64,000 bases of DNA from assembly GCA_036244855.1 (NCBI GenBank), contig BQKZ01001110.1:1-64000 (forward strand), in the 5' to 3' direction. The notes beneath the pieces were generated by a model, which saw only the letters and a list, made by a program, of their open reading frames with translations, made no database searches and had not been told where the DNA came from. The translations under genes were made by a program, and so were the position numbers. Source of the DNA: Temnopleurus reevesii (taxonomy: Eukaryota; Echinodermata; Echinoidea; Temnopleuroida; Temnopleuridae). This document shows positions 1-11,059 of this stretch, piece after piece (the first letter of the stretch is position 1; every line of letters starts with the position of its first letter).

Positions 1-104
1 GTTCAATAAGAGGTTGGGGACAGTGTGCAGTTCATTCTAGTGTTAGGCAGATCAAACTGGTTCCAAGGGCCCTGACATCTAGTCTTACTTCATACAGGAC
101 AGAC

Positions 105-3100
105 GGGCCTGTTTCAAAATTGTCGTAATCATGTCGGACGGAATTTGATAGCAGAAGTTGCTGCCATTTTTGTTCCAGAGGTATTGGGCTAATAATATTG
201 CTCATGGATATAGAGGATGGGCCAAGGTATCAATGGGTTTGGGTATTTTTTAAATATTCCATTTTACTAAAATTCTACGCTGGAAAAACTTACCATGTCG
301 GACGGAATCGATAGAAATGGGTACCCCTGACTTTTTTTCACTGAAGTTTGTATTCTATCGAAACTTTCACTGATCAGCTATGAATTTATAGTTAAATGAA
401 CAGCCTAATATTCAATGATTTTATTTTGAAAAGCTCTTTGATCAAACATTGTTTGTATGGAAACTGTAGCCGTTCAAAGATGGGCCATGTCGGACGGAAT
501 CTACCATGTCGGACGGAATGAAAATGTTACTTACTTTGGCAACTTTCCCAAATTCTGAATTTTTTACTTTTGATAGAAGAGCTAGGTAGTATAGTAATGT
601 GGCAGATAGATAAAAAGTTCTAACAACTTCTTCTTTGTCTTTAAATAAGGGAAACATTGAATAAAATTCCGTCCGACATGGTCATTCCGTCCGACATGGT
701 CACATAGACACTACACAATATCAATGGGAAATTCACCTTTTTTGTGAACAGAGCTCATTGACTTACAGGAAAATATTAATTAGGTTCTTAGTGCTTGTAA
801 TTAGTGCAAAAGATTTTAAAAACACTGAAATAAATGACTGATCTAGGAGTTCTGGGCAATTTCATCTCAAAACAGTATGTACTGTATGTACCCTTCGACT
901 TTCTCACAATCTTAAACTTGTGGTCATGCAAAACGATTTGATAACATATCAGCCTGCCCAGTAAAATGCCATTTTGCTATATTCAATACAATGATCAACT
1001 GTAGTTAGAATTAGTTTCCCACTAAATGCACTTTTTTTGCATTCCAGACAGTTTACAATTTAGTCTTTTTTAAAATAGATTTTCACATAATCATGAAATT
1101 TGATTATACTCCATTTCAGAAGTGAATACAAAAGTTAGACAAAATTTAAAATCACCCTGTGCCATTTCAGATATTGTTCTATTTGGAAATTGCTTGGGGG
1201 TCATTTAAATATTAATAATAAGCAATCAATTACAAATGAAATTGCAATGATTTGTTTGCAGAAGTTGTTGCTTACAATGTATATGAATATGAAATTTACT
1301 CTTACATGTATTTCATAGTTTGAAGTGAAGTGAATTAGGGCAAATTATTCCAACCTGAAAAAGCATGATAATCTATCTATCTTACCTAGCAGAAAGCCTT
1401 TCAAAATCACTTTCAACGTTGTAAATAGACAGATATTTTTCATGCATAGCAGAGTGAATCTCGTTCTATAATTTATGTTTATAATATGCACAATCATATC
1501 AAAAATTGACTGTTGAATACTCCTTGGAAACACAAGTGCTGTTGGTTCCTACATGTAGGCCTACATTGTACGAGTAATATTGTACCGCAACCAGATTGGG
1601 AATTCAAGTTCTCAGACAGCTTTCCTGAAGACTTCGTTCCATGGACATAGAATACTAGTACTGTCCATGGTTTTCCACTTGACAACATCCCTCAAGAATC
1701 CATAACATTCTGTTGGAATTCAATTTACAGCATTAATGAATGTCCCTCCCCCCCCCCCTTTGTCTTTTCAAAGTGCTCCCTCACTGTTGTACATGTGTGT
1801 AGTTGTTCTGAAACTGTCTTATGGGTAAAATGTGTTCCCTGGGAAATAGCCTTCTACAGTGTTCTCCTTGAATTATACTTGCATTTTTTTTTCAGAAACA
1901 TTCTTACCCAGTTTAGTGCTCTTAAAAAGAATATGATGCCTAAAGTAAACTATCCATGCAAACTATCATTATGACTTATTTCTAGATTTGGGCAAATGTA
2001 AGCTCTTTCCTTGTAACCTGAAACTGGATACGGTATCTTGCCACGTAGATACACACAAACAGCCATTCTAAGTCTTAGATATCTAATAACCTCTGTCAAA
2101 GTCAGGTATGCTCTGAAAAACACTTAAATTTTTTAAAGTAATGTTGCTATTCTCAATACTCATATCTGGACTGGCATGTATGTACCTATATTAACAAAAA
2201 AATTTAGGCATTTAACATTTAAATCATGGTTACGATTATTAAAAAAACGTAAAGCTATGCAACATGTATTTTGTGCGACATGACTTTTTTCTCATGTTGG
2301 AAGGAATTATTCTTTTCACTATTTTCCATCTACATTGAGGTATTTGATTATATTTGAAGATAATCATATACTTGATTGCTATTTTATAACTTAATTACCA
2401 TTTGACATAGGGATAGATATGAAGAATTATGGCTCACATAAAATCCTCGATAACATTTTGACTGCAATCTTTCTTCCATTCATATTAGCTTTGATATATA
2501 CTATTTAATATTTGAAAAATACTACATCAATAAATCAAATTATCATTAATTTTGTTGTTTGATAAAATACCATTGCAGTTTTAAACTACTTAGAATAATT
2601 GGAAATGCTAAAGAGTTGAACATTTTGAGTCATAGAAATCTTCTACCAGGGGAAACTTCGGCTTGAATTCTAAAAAATTCCGTCCAACATGCCTCATTCA
2701 TGTCGGACGGAAAAAATGTCAAAGTGATTTTAAGTCAGTTTCTTGAAAGCATATTTAAAAAAATACTTTTTGTGCTTGAACTATACCTAAATCATTGATA
2801 CTTGACTAAGAAGAATCAATGAAATTCTCCGTAGTTTTTTTCAGAAATAACTTCTTGTAAAAATTTTCCATGTCGGACGGAAAAATGTGGGTTACCATGT
2901 TCTAAAACTGCAGGAAATGTACAATTCATCATATCTGGTTCCAATATGTTGATAAACTAATAGAATGGGCTGCTGCTATATGCATAATACTAAAATGGAC
3001 TACTAAAAATGAGAATAAGTAATGAAATAGGACTATTTTCTATGAGGTGGGAAATTCCGTCCGACATGCTTGGAAACTTGCATGACGTTAGAAAAATGGC

Positions 3101-3248
3101 GAAAATGATAGAAAAATGGCAAAAATTTTCATAGAAACCAATGTTTCATGAAAAAGTAGGAGTTAATTAATTGGAAAATGCAAATGAAAATCATTTGCAG
3201 TCATTTTCAAATTTTAGGCATGATGGTTACCAATTTTGAAACAGGCCC
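105..3248. mobile_element. 3.1-kb element with terminal inverted repeats and subterminal ATGTCGGACGGAAT motifs
   Basis: GGGCCTGTTTCAAAATTG at 105-122 is inverted at 3231-3248, and AGAC flanks both ends (101-104 and 3249-3252), like a 4-bp target duplication. Ten copies of ATGTCGGACGGAAT (two imperfect) occur only inside it. They lie at 131, 295, 487 and 506 (+), 666 and 684 (-), 2677 (-), 2700 and 2870 (+), and 3054 (-). No transposase-like frame is visible, so I read it as non-autonomous. Confidence 0.75.
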
Positions 3249-3966
3249 AGACCTGGTCCAGTTGATTTGGCAAGGCAGTCATTACAATAATTTCTCAAAA
3301 TAAAAAGGATCTCAGTTCGTAAAATATGATCAAAATATTTATCCTCGTAAGATGCATTTTAGGTCATTACCCTTTTGAGTAGAGCAGGATTTACGTTTGA
3401 ATATCTTTGAAATCATCTTTCTTTGGTGTTGTGCATGTAGTTAAAAAGTTCAAAGATATTTCTAAAGAGTGATGCTATCATGATGTTTGCTAAATTCTAC
3501 AATGCATGTTTTCACTACTGTTTCTTTAATAGTGAAAACTTCGACAGCTGCATCTAGCATATATAGGAATGAATGGATTTACATGATAACATTATCCAAA
3601 GACAATTTAAGTAGACAGCTTTCAACTTAAACAAATAAATGTATTCATACTATTGACTTCTGTCACAAGGCAAGTAGAATGCACCCCCTCCCCCATGTCA
3701 CTTACAATTACTAAAGAGGTAGGAACAGCCAAGGTGTTTAAAATGTTTTGAATGCTTAGGAAAGATTGGGTCTTTTGTGTCTGGGCATGGGTCTTTTGTG
3801 TCTGGGCATGGGTCTTTTTGTGTTTGGGCATGTATCTTTTGTGGTTGTGCTTGAGTGTGTAATTGGGAATGTGAAAGTTGGGTGGAGGACATTTTTTTGC
3901 TTAAGCCAGAGCAGGTTGTGAGTTTGTGGAGTAGTTGGGGGCACCAAGGATGAGGCAAACGCCTTA
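3249..3966. other. Intergenic stretch with a short minisatellite
   Basis: AT-rich. A 21-bp unit (core TCTTTTGTGTCTGGGCATG) is repeated about 3.5 times at 3771-3845; open frames here are products of that repeat. Confidence 0.7.
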
Positions 3967-4402
3967 CAGTCAGGGAAACTCTCGCTTTATCGAGATCTCG
4001 TTTTTTCGAGATAATATGCAGTTCAGCGATAGAGGTCGGAGCGCTACGAATTTGTGCGGGTCAGATTGCCTGTGTAAAGTGAATAGCAATTTGTTTTTCC
4101 GTCTTACATACCCATCATTAAAAAATCATTTAAAAAATCCCTCAAGGTGGCAAATTTTCTTACTAACATGTAAGGTGGAAAATTTATTTCTCTTCAACAT
4201 ACTAGCGAACAAAAATTTGCCACCTTGAGATTTTTTTTAATGATTTTTTAATGATGGGTATGTAAGACGGAAAAACAAATTGCCATTCACTTTACACAGG
4301 CGATCTGACCCGCACGAATTCATAGCGCTCCGACCTCTATCGCTGAACTGCGTATTATCTCGAAAAAACGAGATCTCGACAAAGCGAGATTTTCCCTGAC
4401 TG
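3967..4402. mobile_element. 436-bp foldback element with ~190-bp inverted arms
   Basis: Left arm 3967-4159 and right arm 4211-4402 are near-perfect inverted copies around a ~50-bp centre. Termini are CAGTCAGGG...CCCTGACTG. Internal short palindromes (TCTCGCTTTATCGAGA, TCTCGTTTTTTCGAGA) lie near each end. No ORF of its own; the target duplication is unresolved. Confidence 0.85.
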
Positions 4403-4799
4403 CCTGATGAGTGTTTTGCAGCACAGGCATGACAGCAGCTTTTTATAGCTTTGCAGCCATCTTCCTATGGAAACTTCAGGTAGCACAGGCCAGGAGAAGC
4501 CTCCATTGTCTCAACTTGTGTCAACCATGCATTCACTGTAATATACAGAATTATTTGTAGGTCTATTTATTTTTGTCTAAGCCATGTACTTCCTAAAAGT
4601 TAGGACTCTTACCAAATGTTGATGTTTCTGTTCATGGAAAGTAATTTGTTATTACTTAAAGCAATGCTAAAATGAACTAAAAGGCTATAAAAGATTAACT
4701 GCTTGAAACCTGATAAGCTGTTCGATTTGGCATTTTGATGTATCAAGATAGTGTAATCTTGCTTAAAGAACTGAATTTGTTTTTTTCTTGTTTGAGATT

Positions 4800-5058
4800 T
4801 TAAGGCTTCAGAAAGCCATGAAGATTATATTTTCTGCGATTTTGAGACAAAGCTGATTCATGTGCATTGGAAGACAGAATTGATGGAATTGATTTGAGGA
4901 AGAATTTGATTTGAAGGTTATTTTGCATAAGCACGTGAATTTTTGCATATGTAACAAATAGAAATGTGGCAAAGTGATTTAACTGATATTTGCGGCAGAG
5001 ATGTTTGATAGATGTATTCCACAGTATTCTTTGAAGTAATTTGAATTTAACCCTCCTC
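4800..5058 (-). CDS. Possible terminal exon of the - strand gene (weak)
   Basis: An open frame reading leftward from about 5058 to a stop at 4800-4802, phase 0-compatible with exon 4. It reads VKFKLLQRILWNTSIKHLCR, later HESALSQNRRKYNLHGF. The only acceptor is a weak CCCTAAG/AGG. It could equally be non-coding sequence beside retroelement debris. Confidence 0.25.
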
Positions 5059-5059
5059 T

Positions 5060-5845
5060 TAGGGACAAGCTGGGCTTGTGGTACCCCTCGTGATATCGCT
5101 CGTGGCACCTTCTCATGCTACCCATCGTGGCATCGTACTACCCTTGGTACATCCTAGAGGTACGGACTCTGTGTTCTGCTTCACCGGCCTCTTCCGCTGG
5201 CTCAATAGACGGCATCGACAGCCCCGTTGGCTTCATTGGACTCGATACGCAGCTACATGTACGGCCAGGAAAGCCTCGACGATGGGTTCGTTGACCTCAG
5301 CCCTATCGACCTCATTCTTCAGCGCTTCATACGCCTCCATTCTTCAGTCGTCAGCAGACTACAACACGGCTGAACTTTAGCATGGTCAACGGGGCAGCAA
5401 CCTCCCGATTTATAAGGTGCTTTTCACCCTTTATGTATAGGACCAATTTAGGGGATAAATAACCTATCTGCCACATTTTCTATTATCGAGAATATTACCA
5501 GGTTTAATCGGTAACAGAAATATTGTAAATCAGTGATTGTGGATAGTCTATCCAGTTTGGGTATCTCATTCTCTCAAATTTGGAGAAATTTTGTGTTTTA
5601 GGATAGAACCGTGTTTCAGGAATTAGAGAGCAAAACCTATGCTTGTACAAGTTATCGAGATTTATAGTTCAGCTGTAACTCAATGAGCTATGATTATTCC
5701 ATGTGATTTCAATGGAATAATACACATATTACTGTGATTGATCACATGATATAAAGAGCAGGAATTTTGGCTCTTATTAAAGGTTTTCTTAAACCTCATA
5801 TTCTTGTGTGGTTCGCTTTATTTCTTGTGATGCATACATTTTACG
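5060..5845 (+). mobile_element. Possible 3' end of a retroelement with LTR-like tail
   Basis: A GC-rich, open-frame stretch (5078-5380) gives way sharply to AT-rich sequence. That sequence has a TATA box (TATAAAGAG ~5750), ATTAAA (~5778) and a GT-rich segment (TGTGTGGTTCGC ~5808), an LTR-like order. I could not define LTR borders or a coding domain, so this is tentative. Confidence 0.25.
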
Positions 5846-6125
5846 ATTCAGGACCAAATCTATCGTTAGCCTAGTAATTTTATACCTAGAGCTGACAACT
5901 TCCAAACTAGGGAAATTATAGCTGACCAAATGTCAGCTACTGCAATGGTATTTAGAGGCCTACCCAAGCCTGTTGTGGAATCTTGTGAGACATCAAAATA
6001 CTGTGCAAACATTTCATTCATCTTCTATTAAGGCTTAAATAGAATATTATATAGATCTAGCACAGAATGATCACATTCTTGATTATCAGGATTCTTCTAA
6101 TTAAAGGTAGAATACTTATTTTTCA

Positions 6126-6258
6126 GCCTAAAATCTGACTTTCCAAGATTGTTGAGTTATGTTGAAGAGTACTAAATGTTAGAACTTATCACCTAAAATT
6201 TGACTTTCCAAGATTGTTGTGTTATGTTGAAGAGTACTAAATGTTAGAACTTATCACC
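6126..6258. repeat. 66-bp direct tandem duplication
   Basis: CCTAAAATCTGACTTTCC at 6126 and CCTAAAATTTGACTTTCC at 6192 begin two nearly identical adjacent units. Confidence 0.9.
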
Positions 6259-6737
6259 AATCAATTAAGCACAAAGATTGGTCATGATAAGCACATTTAT
6301 AGTTATTCCAATAATAATTCTTTGATTCGAGGCCTTGAATTAATGGACCGTGCGTTTAAAATTCATAACGGCTGTTGAATGTCCGTCGACCCGAGCGCAA
6401 GATTCTTTCTCTGTGCGTATTTCGCATAAAAAATATGCTCTGTGTATGCGGCAGTGTATTGAAGTTCACGCTAAACATGCACTATCAGGGCTGTGTGTGT
6501 GTGTGGCATTGAGGTAATATGCGCTAGCCATATCGCCACACCGTTGGCATGATACGCCGAGAAAGATGACAGACAATGGAATAGATATTTATTTGAATTA
6601 AATGTCATAGACTACTAATGACTAAAATACTTAATTGAAGTTATTATTTTGGAATATCTGAGGTACAGAACAAGTTGTGAGCATAATTGTAAAGTAAGAT
6701 GTAGTTTTTAACCTTTAAGGGATCTTAGAGTTCTTAC

Positions 6738-6805
6738 CTTGGCAATAATTTCTTGAATAAGAAGGTAGACAAGATCATCTGATTTCAGCTGACAGCACAA
6801 GAGAA
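6738..6805 (-). CDS. Unidentified - strand gene, exon 4 (68 nt)
   Basis: Acceptor GTTCTAG/TTC, donor CAAG/GTAAGA. Takes 1 nt from exon 3 and ends phase 0. Reads ILLCCQLKSDDLVYLL then IQEIIAK, a continuation of the helical pattern. Later exons must lie further left. An open frame at 5058-4800 is the only nearby candidate, and several repeats intervene. Confidence 0.6.
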
Positions 6806-7228
6806 CTAGAACTGATGAAAGAAAACATCCAAGACATAGGATATAAATATAATTTATTCAGATTCCCATTAATTTCAAACTTCTGCTTCTATTCTGAATA
6901 GGAATATAATCTACAGAGTTTAAAAAAGAAGAAAGACAAATTTTGAATTGTTACATGAAATTACCTATTGAGTAACATATTGTATATATCTTCATACTTA
7001 GAAAAACATGGTGTTTGATTTTATTTTTCAAACTAGAATGTTCAAAAGTTATCATTTAAGTTTTAGATGCAAAATACTTTTTGTTGAAATGCTATGTCAG
7101 TTATAAAAATGATGACATGCTCTCGCTTTTATTTCATTCCCAAAATTTGATGTGAGATGGTTTTACATTTACACAAGTACTATAGGGCCATTTTGTGAAA
7201 ATGATAAGAAAGTCGTGGACCTACTTAC

Positions 7229-7276
7229 TTTCAATTGCTACAGTTGTAAGGCTTTCATCTGACAAGGCAAGAAGAT
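7229..7276 (-). CDS. Unidentified - strand gene, exon 3 (48 nt)
   Basis: Acceptor TTCCTAG/ATC, perfect donor GAAA/GTAAGTAG. Phase 1 in and out. With its neighbours it reads NLLALSDESLTTVAIE, helix-turn-helix-like and typical of ARM/HEAT-style repeats. The strong donor and continuing frame are the main support. Confidence 0.6.
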
Positions 7277-7421
7277 CTAGGAATGAATAAAATATAGGGT
7301 CCTTGTTAATTACATATTGCATCAATTTGCTTCTAAATTTCATTTTAGTACATGTAGTTATCTAGGTATTGTGTTTCCTTTCTGGGAGTGGCTTTACATC
7401 TGGTTTCAGGTATAACTATAC

Positions 7422-7505
7422 TCAAGAAATGAAGAATAGAACATATAAAGTTCATTGACACGCTAATTCTTTTACAATTGGTTTGGAAGCATTTGTAAAC
7501 AGTTT
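7422..7505 (-). CDS. Unidentified - strand gene, candidate exon 2 (84 nt)
   Basis: Acceptor ATGTTAG/AAACTG at 7505, donor TTGA/GTATAG at 7422. Enters and leaves in phase 1, giving KTVYKCFQTNCK and SMNFICSILHFL with no stop. The acceptor tract is weak, and exons 1 and 3 also join in frame without it, so it may be optional or spurious. Codes for amphipathic helix-like sequence. Confidence 0.45.
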
Positions 7506-9009
7506 CTAACATTGAAACAGTCTCCTCAGGACTTACAAAGCCAGGGTAATAATGCTGCAATTGTAGGGCGCTTAGAGAATTCTAATGTCAAAGTTAGAAG
7601 TTGCACCAGCACTCAGCAGTGCGTGTAGTGCCAACTCTGCATATGGCATTATCGATCGGGTGAGGTTTTTTTCACCCGACACCGATACTGCCATTGACTA
7701 GAATTGCATCTATTATTATTATCATAGAGTACACTGTTTACCATTGCGATGGTCGGCACTATGTGTCCTGCACGGGACGACTTCCATCACTGGGTATGGA
7801 GGAGAAAGTTCGGCAGACCCGGAGAATAGCGACCAGATTGCGTGCGCGCACCATGTAAAAATTGCAAACATCGGCGGCAGAAGTCCAAAATACACACAGG
7901 TAACCATCCACAAAACAAGTCCAAAAGCGACTTTTATTACATTTTATAAACAGAATAATGGTTTTAAATGTTATTTTCTTTCCCCTCCTTCAATATTTCA
8001 AGAAATCTTTTGAAAATTTAATCGATTTTGGCAGTCCGAGCAGATATCCCGATTTAGCTATTTTAATATTAGCTCAAAAAGGCTAATTCCGAAGTCCTGC
8101 CGGCTCGAGCTTCCTTCTAATTTACACGCAAGTCTATGGGGATTGAAACAATATGTTATAACTTAAAGATGAACAGGTTGCACACGGTGGAACGATTTTA
8201 TTTTTGGCATACTAAAAGATGAATAGTCTTTCCTCTCGGAGACTTTTTTGCAGATCGATACACCGTGTGCTAATTCCCTGATTGCAAGTGCCTTAACAAG
8301 ATAGATTTTTTCAATTCGCTCTGAATTTTCAGGCTATAGATGCAACGCCGAACGCGCGCGCATACCTACGTGTGTGTTCGTTTTTTCTTCCCAGTGCTAG
8401 TGACAGATCTCCGAGTGTATTTTGTTTCCAATAATATCCATCTTTAATTAACTTTTATGTTGAATTGTTGAATTTCAATAATTGAATATCATCTTGAATG
8501 CTCTGGTTTTGATTTTTTATAAGATAAAATCAGATTAAAATTGATCAGGATATTTGACTTCCTGCTTTTTTAAAGCTAAAACTTTACTACGCGCGCAGAC
8601 CATAAATCCTAACATTAGACCTCCCTTCATTAGCAATGCCACACTGGCCGCGAAACAGCTGACTCCCGCTTCCGACACAACGAAAAATCCCGATAGAGGC
8701 CTTTAATTTTATATTTACTCTCATTCTCGCATTAAAATATGGTTTTAAATTAATCTAACTGGAATAAATATGTCGAACTAACTTACAGTTTTGTAATTTC
8801 GATGTCCTAAGTCAATCCAAAGTCGTTTTGATAATAAAATACGATGTTTTCGATGACGTATATCCCCGATCCATACCGTACAATATTTAAGAGATCCAAA
8901 ATATGAAGCCTACTCAGTCCTTTGCCTTGGTTTTTGCGTTGGACCAAAAAAAATACTTTGCCCAGACATGCCAGATGATCTATTTTATGAAAGAAAAAAG
9001 AAAACATAC

Positions 9010-9280
9010 TGAAAATCGTGCGAAGCAAATGTTCCAGCACTTCCTCGTCGTCTAAAAGCAGTTCCCAGATGTCACTTCGAGCGTTGCAAGACAGCAAACC
9101 CAACAATTCTCCCAGAAAATACTTTTTCCTGATGACAAGTTCGTCGTGATTCTCGAAATTCTCTGTCATGCATGCAATGCACAGCAGAGAGTTGGGACGA
9201 ATGCCGTGCAGGGTCCATGTCGAGTCGTGGTTTGGGTGATTTTCACCAAAAAGAGACAAGCTACTCACTTCTGTCATCAT
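9010..9280 (-). CDS. Unidentified - strand gene, exon 1: residues 1-90
   Basis: Reading leftward, ATG at 9280 (or 9277) is preceded directly by an in-frame TGA, so this is a genuine start. The frame is open for 90 codons to a donor TTCA/GTATGT at 9010, leaving 1 nt. The peptide begins MMTEVSSLSLFGENHP and ends in a Leu-rich helical stretch (WELLLDDEEVLEHLLRTIF). It joins in frame to the candidates at 7505-7422, 7276-7229 and 6805-6738. I do not recognise the family. The pattern suggests helical repeats (ARM/HEAT-like), which is inference. Three CCAAT-type motifs lie upstream (9507-9560). Confidence 0.6.
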
Positions 9281-9600
9281 TCAGCCCGGTCTTGAAATTG
9301 TTGACAGCATTACTATACGTAGTAATTAATTGGTTTGTGGTTTATACTTTCTATAAAACGGAGTTAACCAAGACGCAAATTGACTGTTTTGCAAAACTTT
9401 GTGGGACTATAAAAAAGGGCGAGATAATTGGTATCGATATCCCTGATCAATATGATCGATATAGCTGTCGGAAATAAGACGTCATTGGCCATTGGGTGAA
9501 CCAATCAGAAACTTTTGACCAATCACATACAAGTATTCGGGGTCTTATAATCTGATTGGTCAAAAGTTTTTCGAGTCGTTCTCGCAGGTGTTTCACACAA
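9281..9600 (-). promoter_or_regulatory. Putative promoter of the - strand gene
   Basis: Immediately upstream of the ATG at 9280. Contains three CCAAT/ATTGG motifs (AACCAATCAG ~9508, GACCAATCAC ~9519, TGATTGGTC ~9553) and a CRE-like GACGTCA at 9479. The inverted TTGACCAATC/GATTGGTCAA pair around 9515-9563 forms a hairpin. Promoter role is inference from position. Confidence 0.4.
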
Positions 9601-10043
9601 GATCCGACTGGACAAGATTTTCTTGTATTTTTATTGGGTTTTCAGAGTTGATTTCCAATTGTTTTCAACGATTCAACGTTCCGACCATTTAAATTTCACC
9701 AAAATCACTGTAGTACTAAATGCATTCACTGTGCGACATCAATGCTCGAAATGTAAATTGTCTTGGAAATGTTTGAAATTATTTGTGTAAACCTAAGATA
9801 AAGTAATATCTATCACACACATTTGGGCAACTCTTGGCTGACGTGCAGAATTCTACCCACTCCCCTCCAAAAAAAAAGAAATAATTATGTCATATTTCCC
9901 TACTTCAATCGCCAACGTTGCAGCATTTAACCTCACATTTTTTACCAAGGGCCAGCTCCCCAAAGCCCCTCCCCCCCCCCCCCCCCCCCACATACAATAA
10001 ATTTTTTCCTGTTTCTTTTTTTTTTTTTTTCTTCCTCCCCCCC

Positions 10044-10114
10044 NNNNNNNNNNNNNNNNNNNNNNNNNNNNNNNNNNNNNNNNNNNNNNNNNNNNNNNNN
10101 NNNNNNNNNNNNNN
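10044..10114. other. Assembly gap (71 N) between poly-C runs
   Basis: Bases are unknown. Poly-C and poly-T on the left and poly-C and poly-A on the right suggest a homopolymer-induced gap. Confidence 0.98.
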
Positions 10115-10929
10115 CCCCCCCCCCCCCAAAAAAAAAAAAGAAGATTACTCTAGTTTGGAAAAGATAAATTACTTTTGCGTCGTTTATGAGGGGATGCTGC
10201 AATACCGTATGGTTTGCGGGTTACTGAGTTTTACTCGTTAGCAATTATCTCCTAAAACCTAATGCAAAACACGCCACGGGATAGACCTAAACAAATAACC
10301 GATGGTAATACGAAGGGTGTGTCTGAGCCTCTCGTGCTTCTGAAGTTGTCCGATTTACCTCTTATCTTTTGTGATCTTGTTTCGGATGTACTAATGTTTG
10401 TATATAATTAATTCATGGCGTTTTCGTTCTGATATCCCATATGAAATCAGCAAACACGCTGTCTTACTTCGGTTAACCGTATATTGTACTTTCAAAATAT
10501 GGGGTCTTAATTTGATTGCAAGTAATAATCGGTCCACCCCCCCCCCCCCCCCCCGGCTACTCGCCGAAAGAAAAACAGAATAACACCAGAAGCAGTAATG
10601 CAACCATGGCTATTCGCTATTTGCAATGGGCTTCCTTTGTGTATGGCTGAAGACCACATCAACTAATTTATTTAACAAAACTCTTGAAACTATAAGTAAA
10701 ATTTATTAATCAATAAATAAACGGGAAAAATATATTTCAAAATGAGTGAATAATACGCAAACGAATTAATAGGATATAAATACAAAATAAATGAAAAGTG
10801 TAACATTGGCCTGCAATTTGTCTTCTGGCTGTCCATAACATCTGTCAAATGTATTATGTTGGTTTGAATAACACATTAAGAATGTGATCTATTTTTATGT
10901 GATATAAAATTCAAAGAAATATTTGACCC

Positions 10930-11053
10930 GTCTACACCACGGCAACGCTCAAATCTTTGATACAATGACAAGCAGGCAGTAGGTTTGATATCTTCATATT
11001 CATCTGGGTCAGTTCTGATATCAATTGACAGATGTCCTCGTTTAGAACCAGAC
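10930..11053 (-). pseudogene. Possible isolated exon or gene fragment (weak)
   Basis: Reading leftward, an acceptor-like CCCCTTGCAG at 11054-11063 opens a frame reading SGSKRGHLSIDIRTDPDEYE and ACLSLYQRFERCRGV, then AT-rich sequence. The composition is protein-like, but there is no convincing donor or neighbour exon. It could be a decayed gene or transposon fragment. Confidence 0.25.
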
Positions 11054-11059
11054 CTGCAA

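Noticed and set aside
1494..1688. Exon-like stretch on the - strand (acceptor GTCTTCAG, donor GCG/GTACAA)
   Set aside because: Lies inside the 3.1-kb transposon-like element, weak donor, and does not connect in frame to the - strand gene.
7506..7560. Extension of - strand exon 2 upstream to the acceptor-like TTGCAG
   Set aside because: The extended start is out of phase with exon 1 and runs into a fragment matching the GCGC-type SINE (GCATTATTACCCTGGCTTT).
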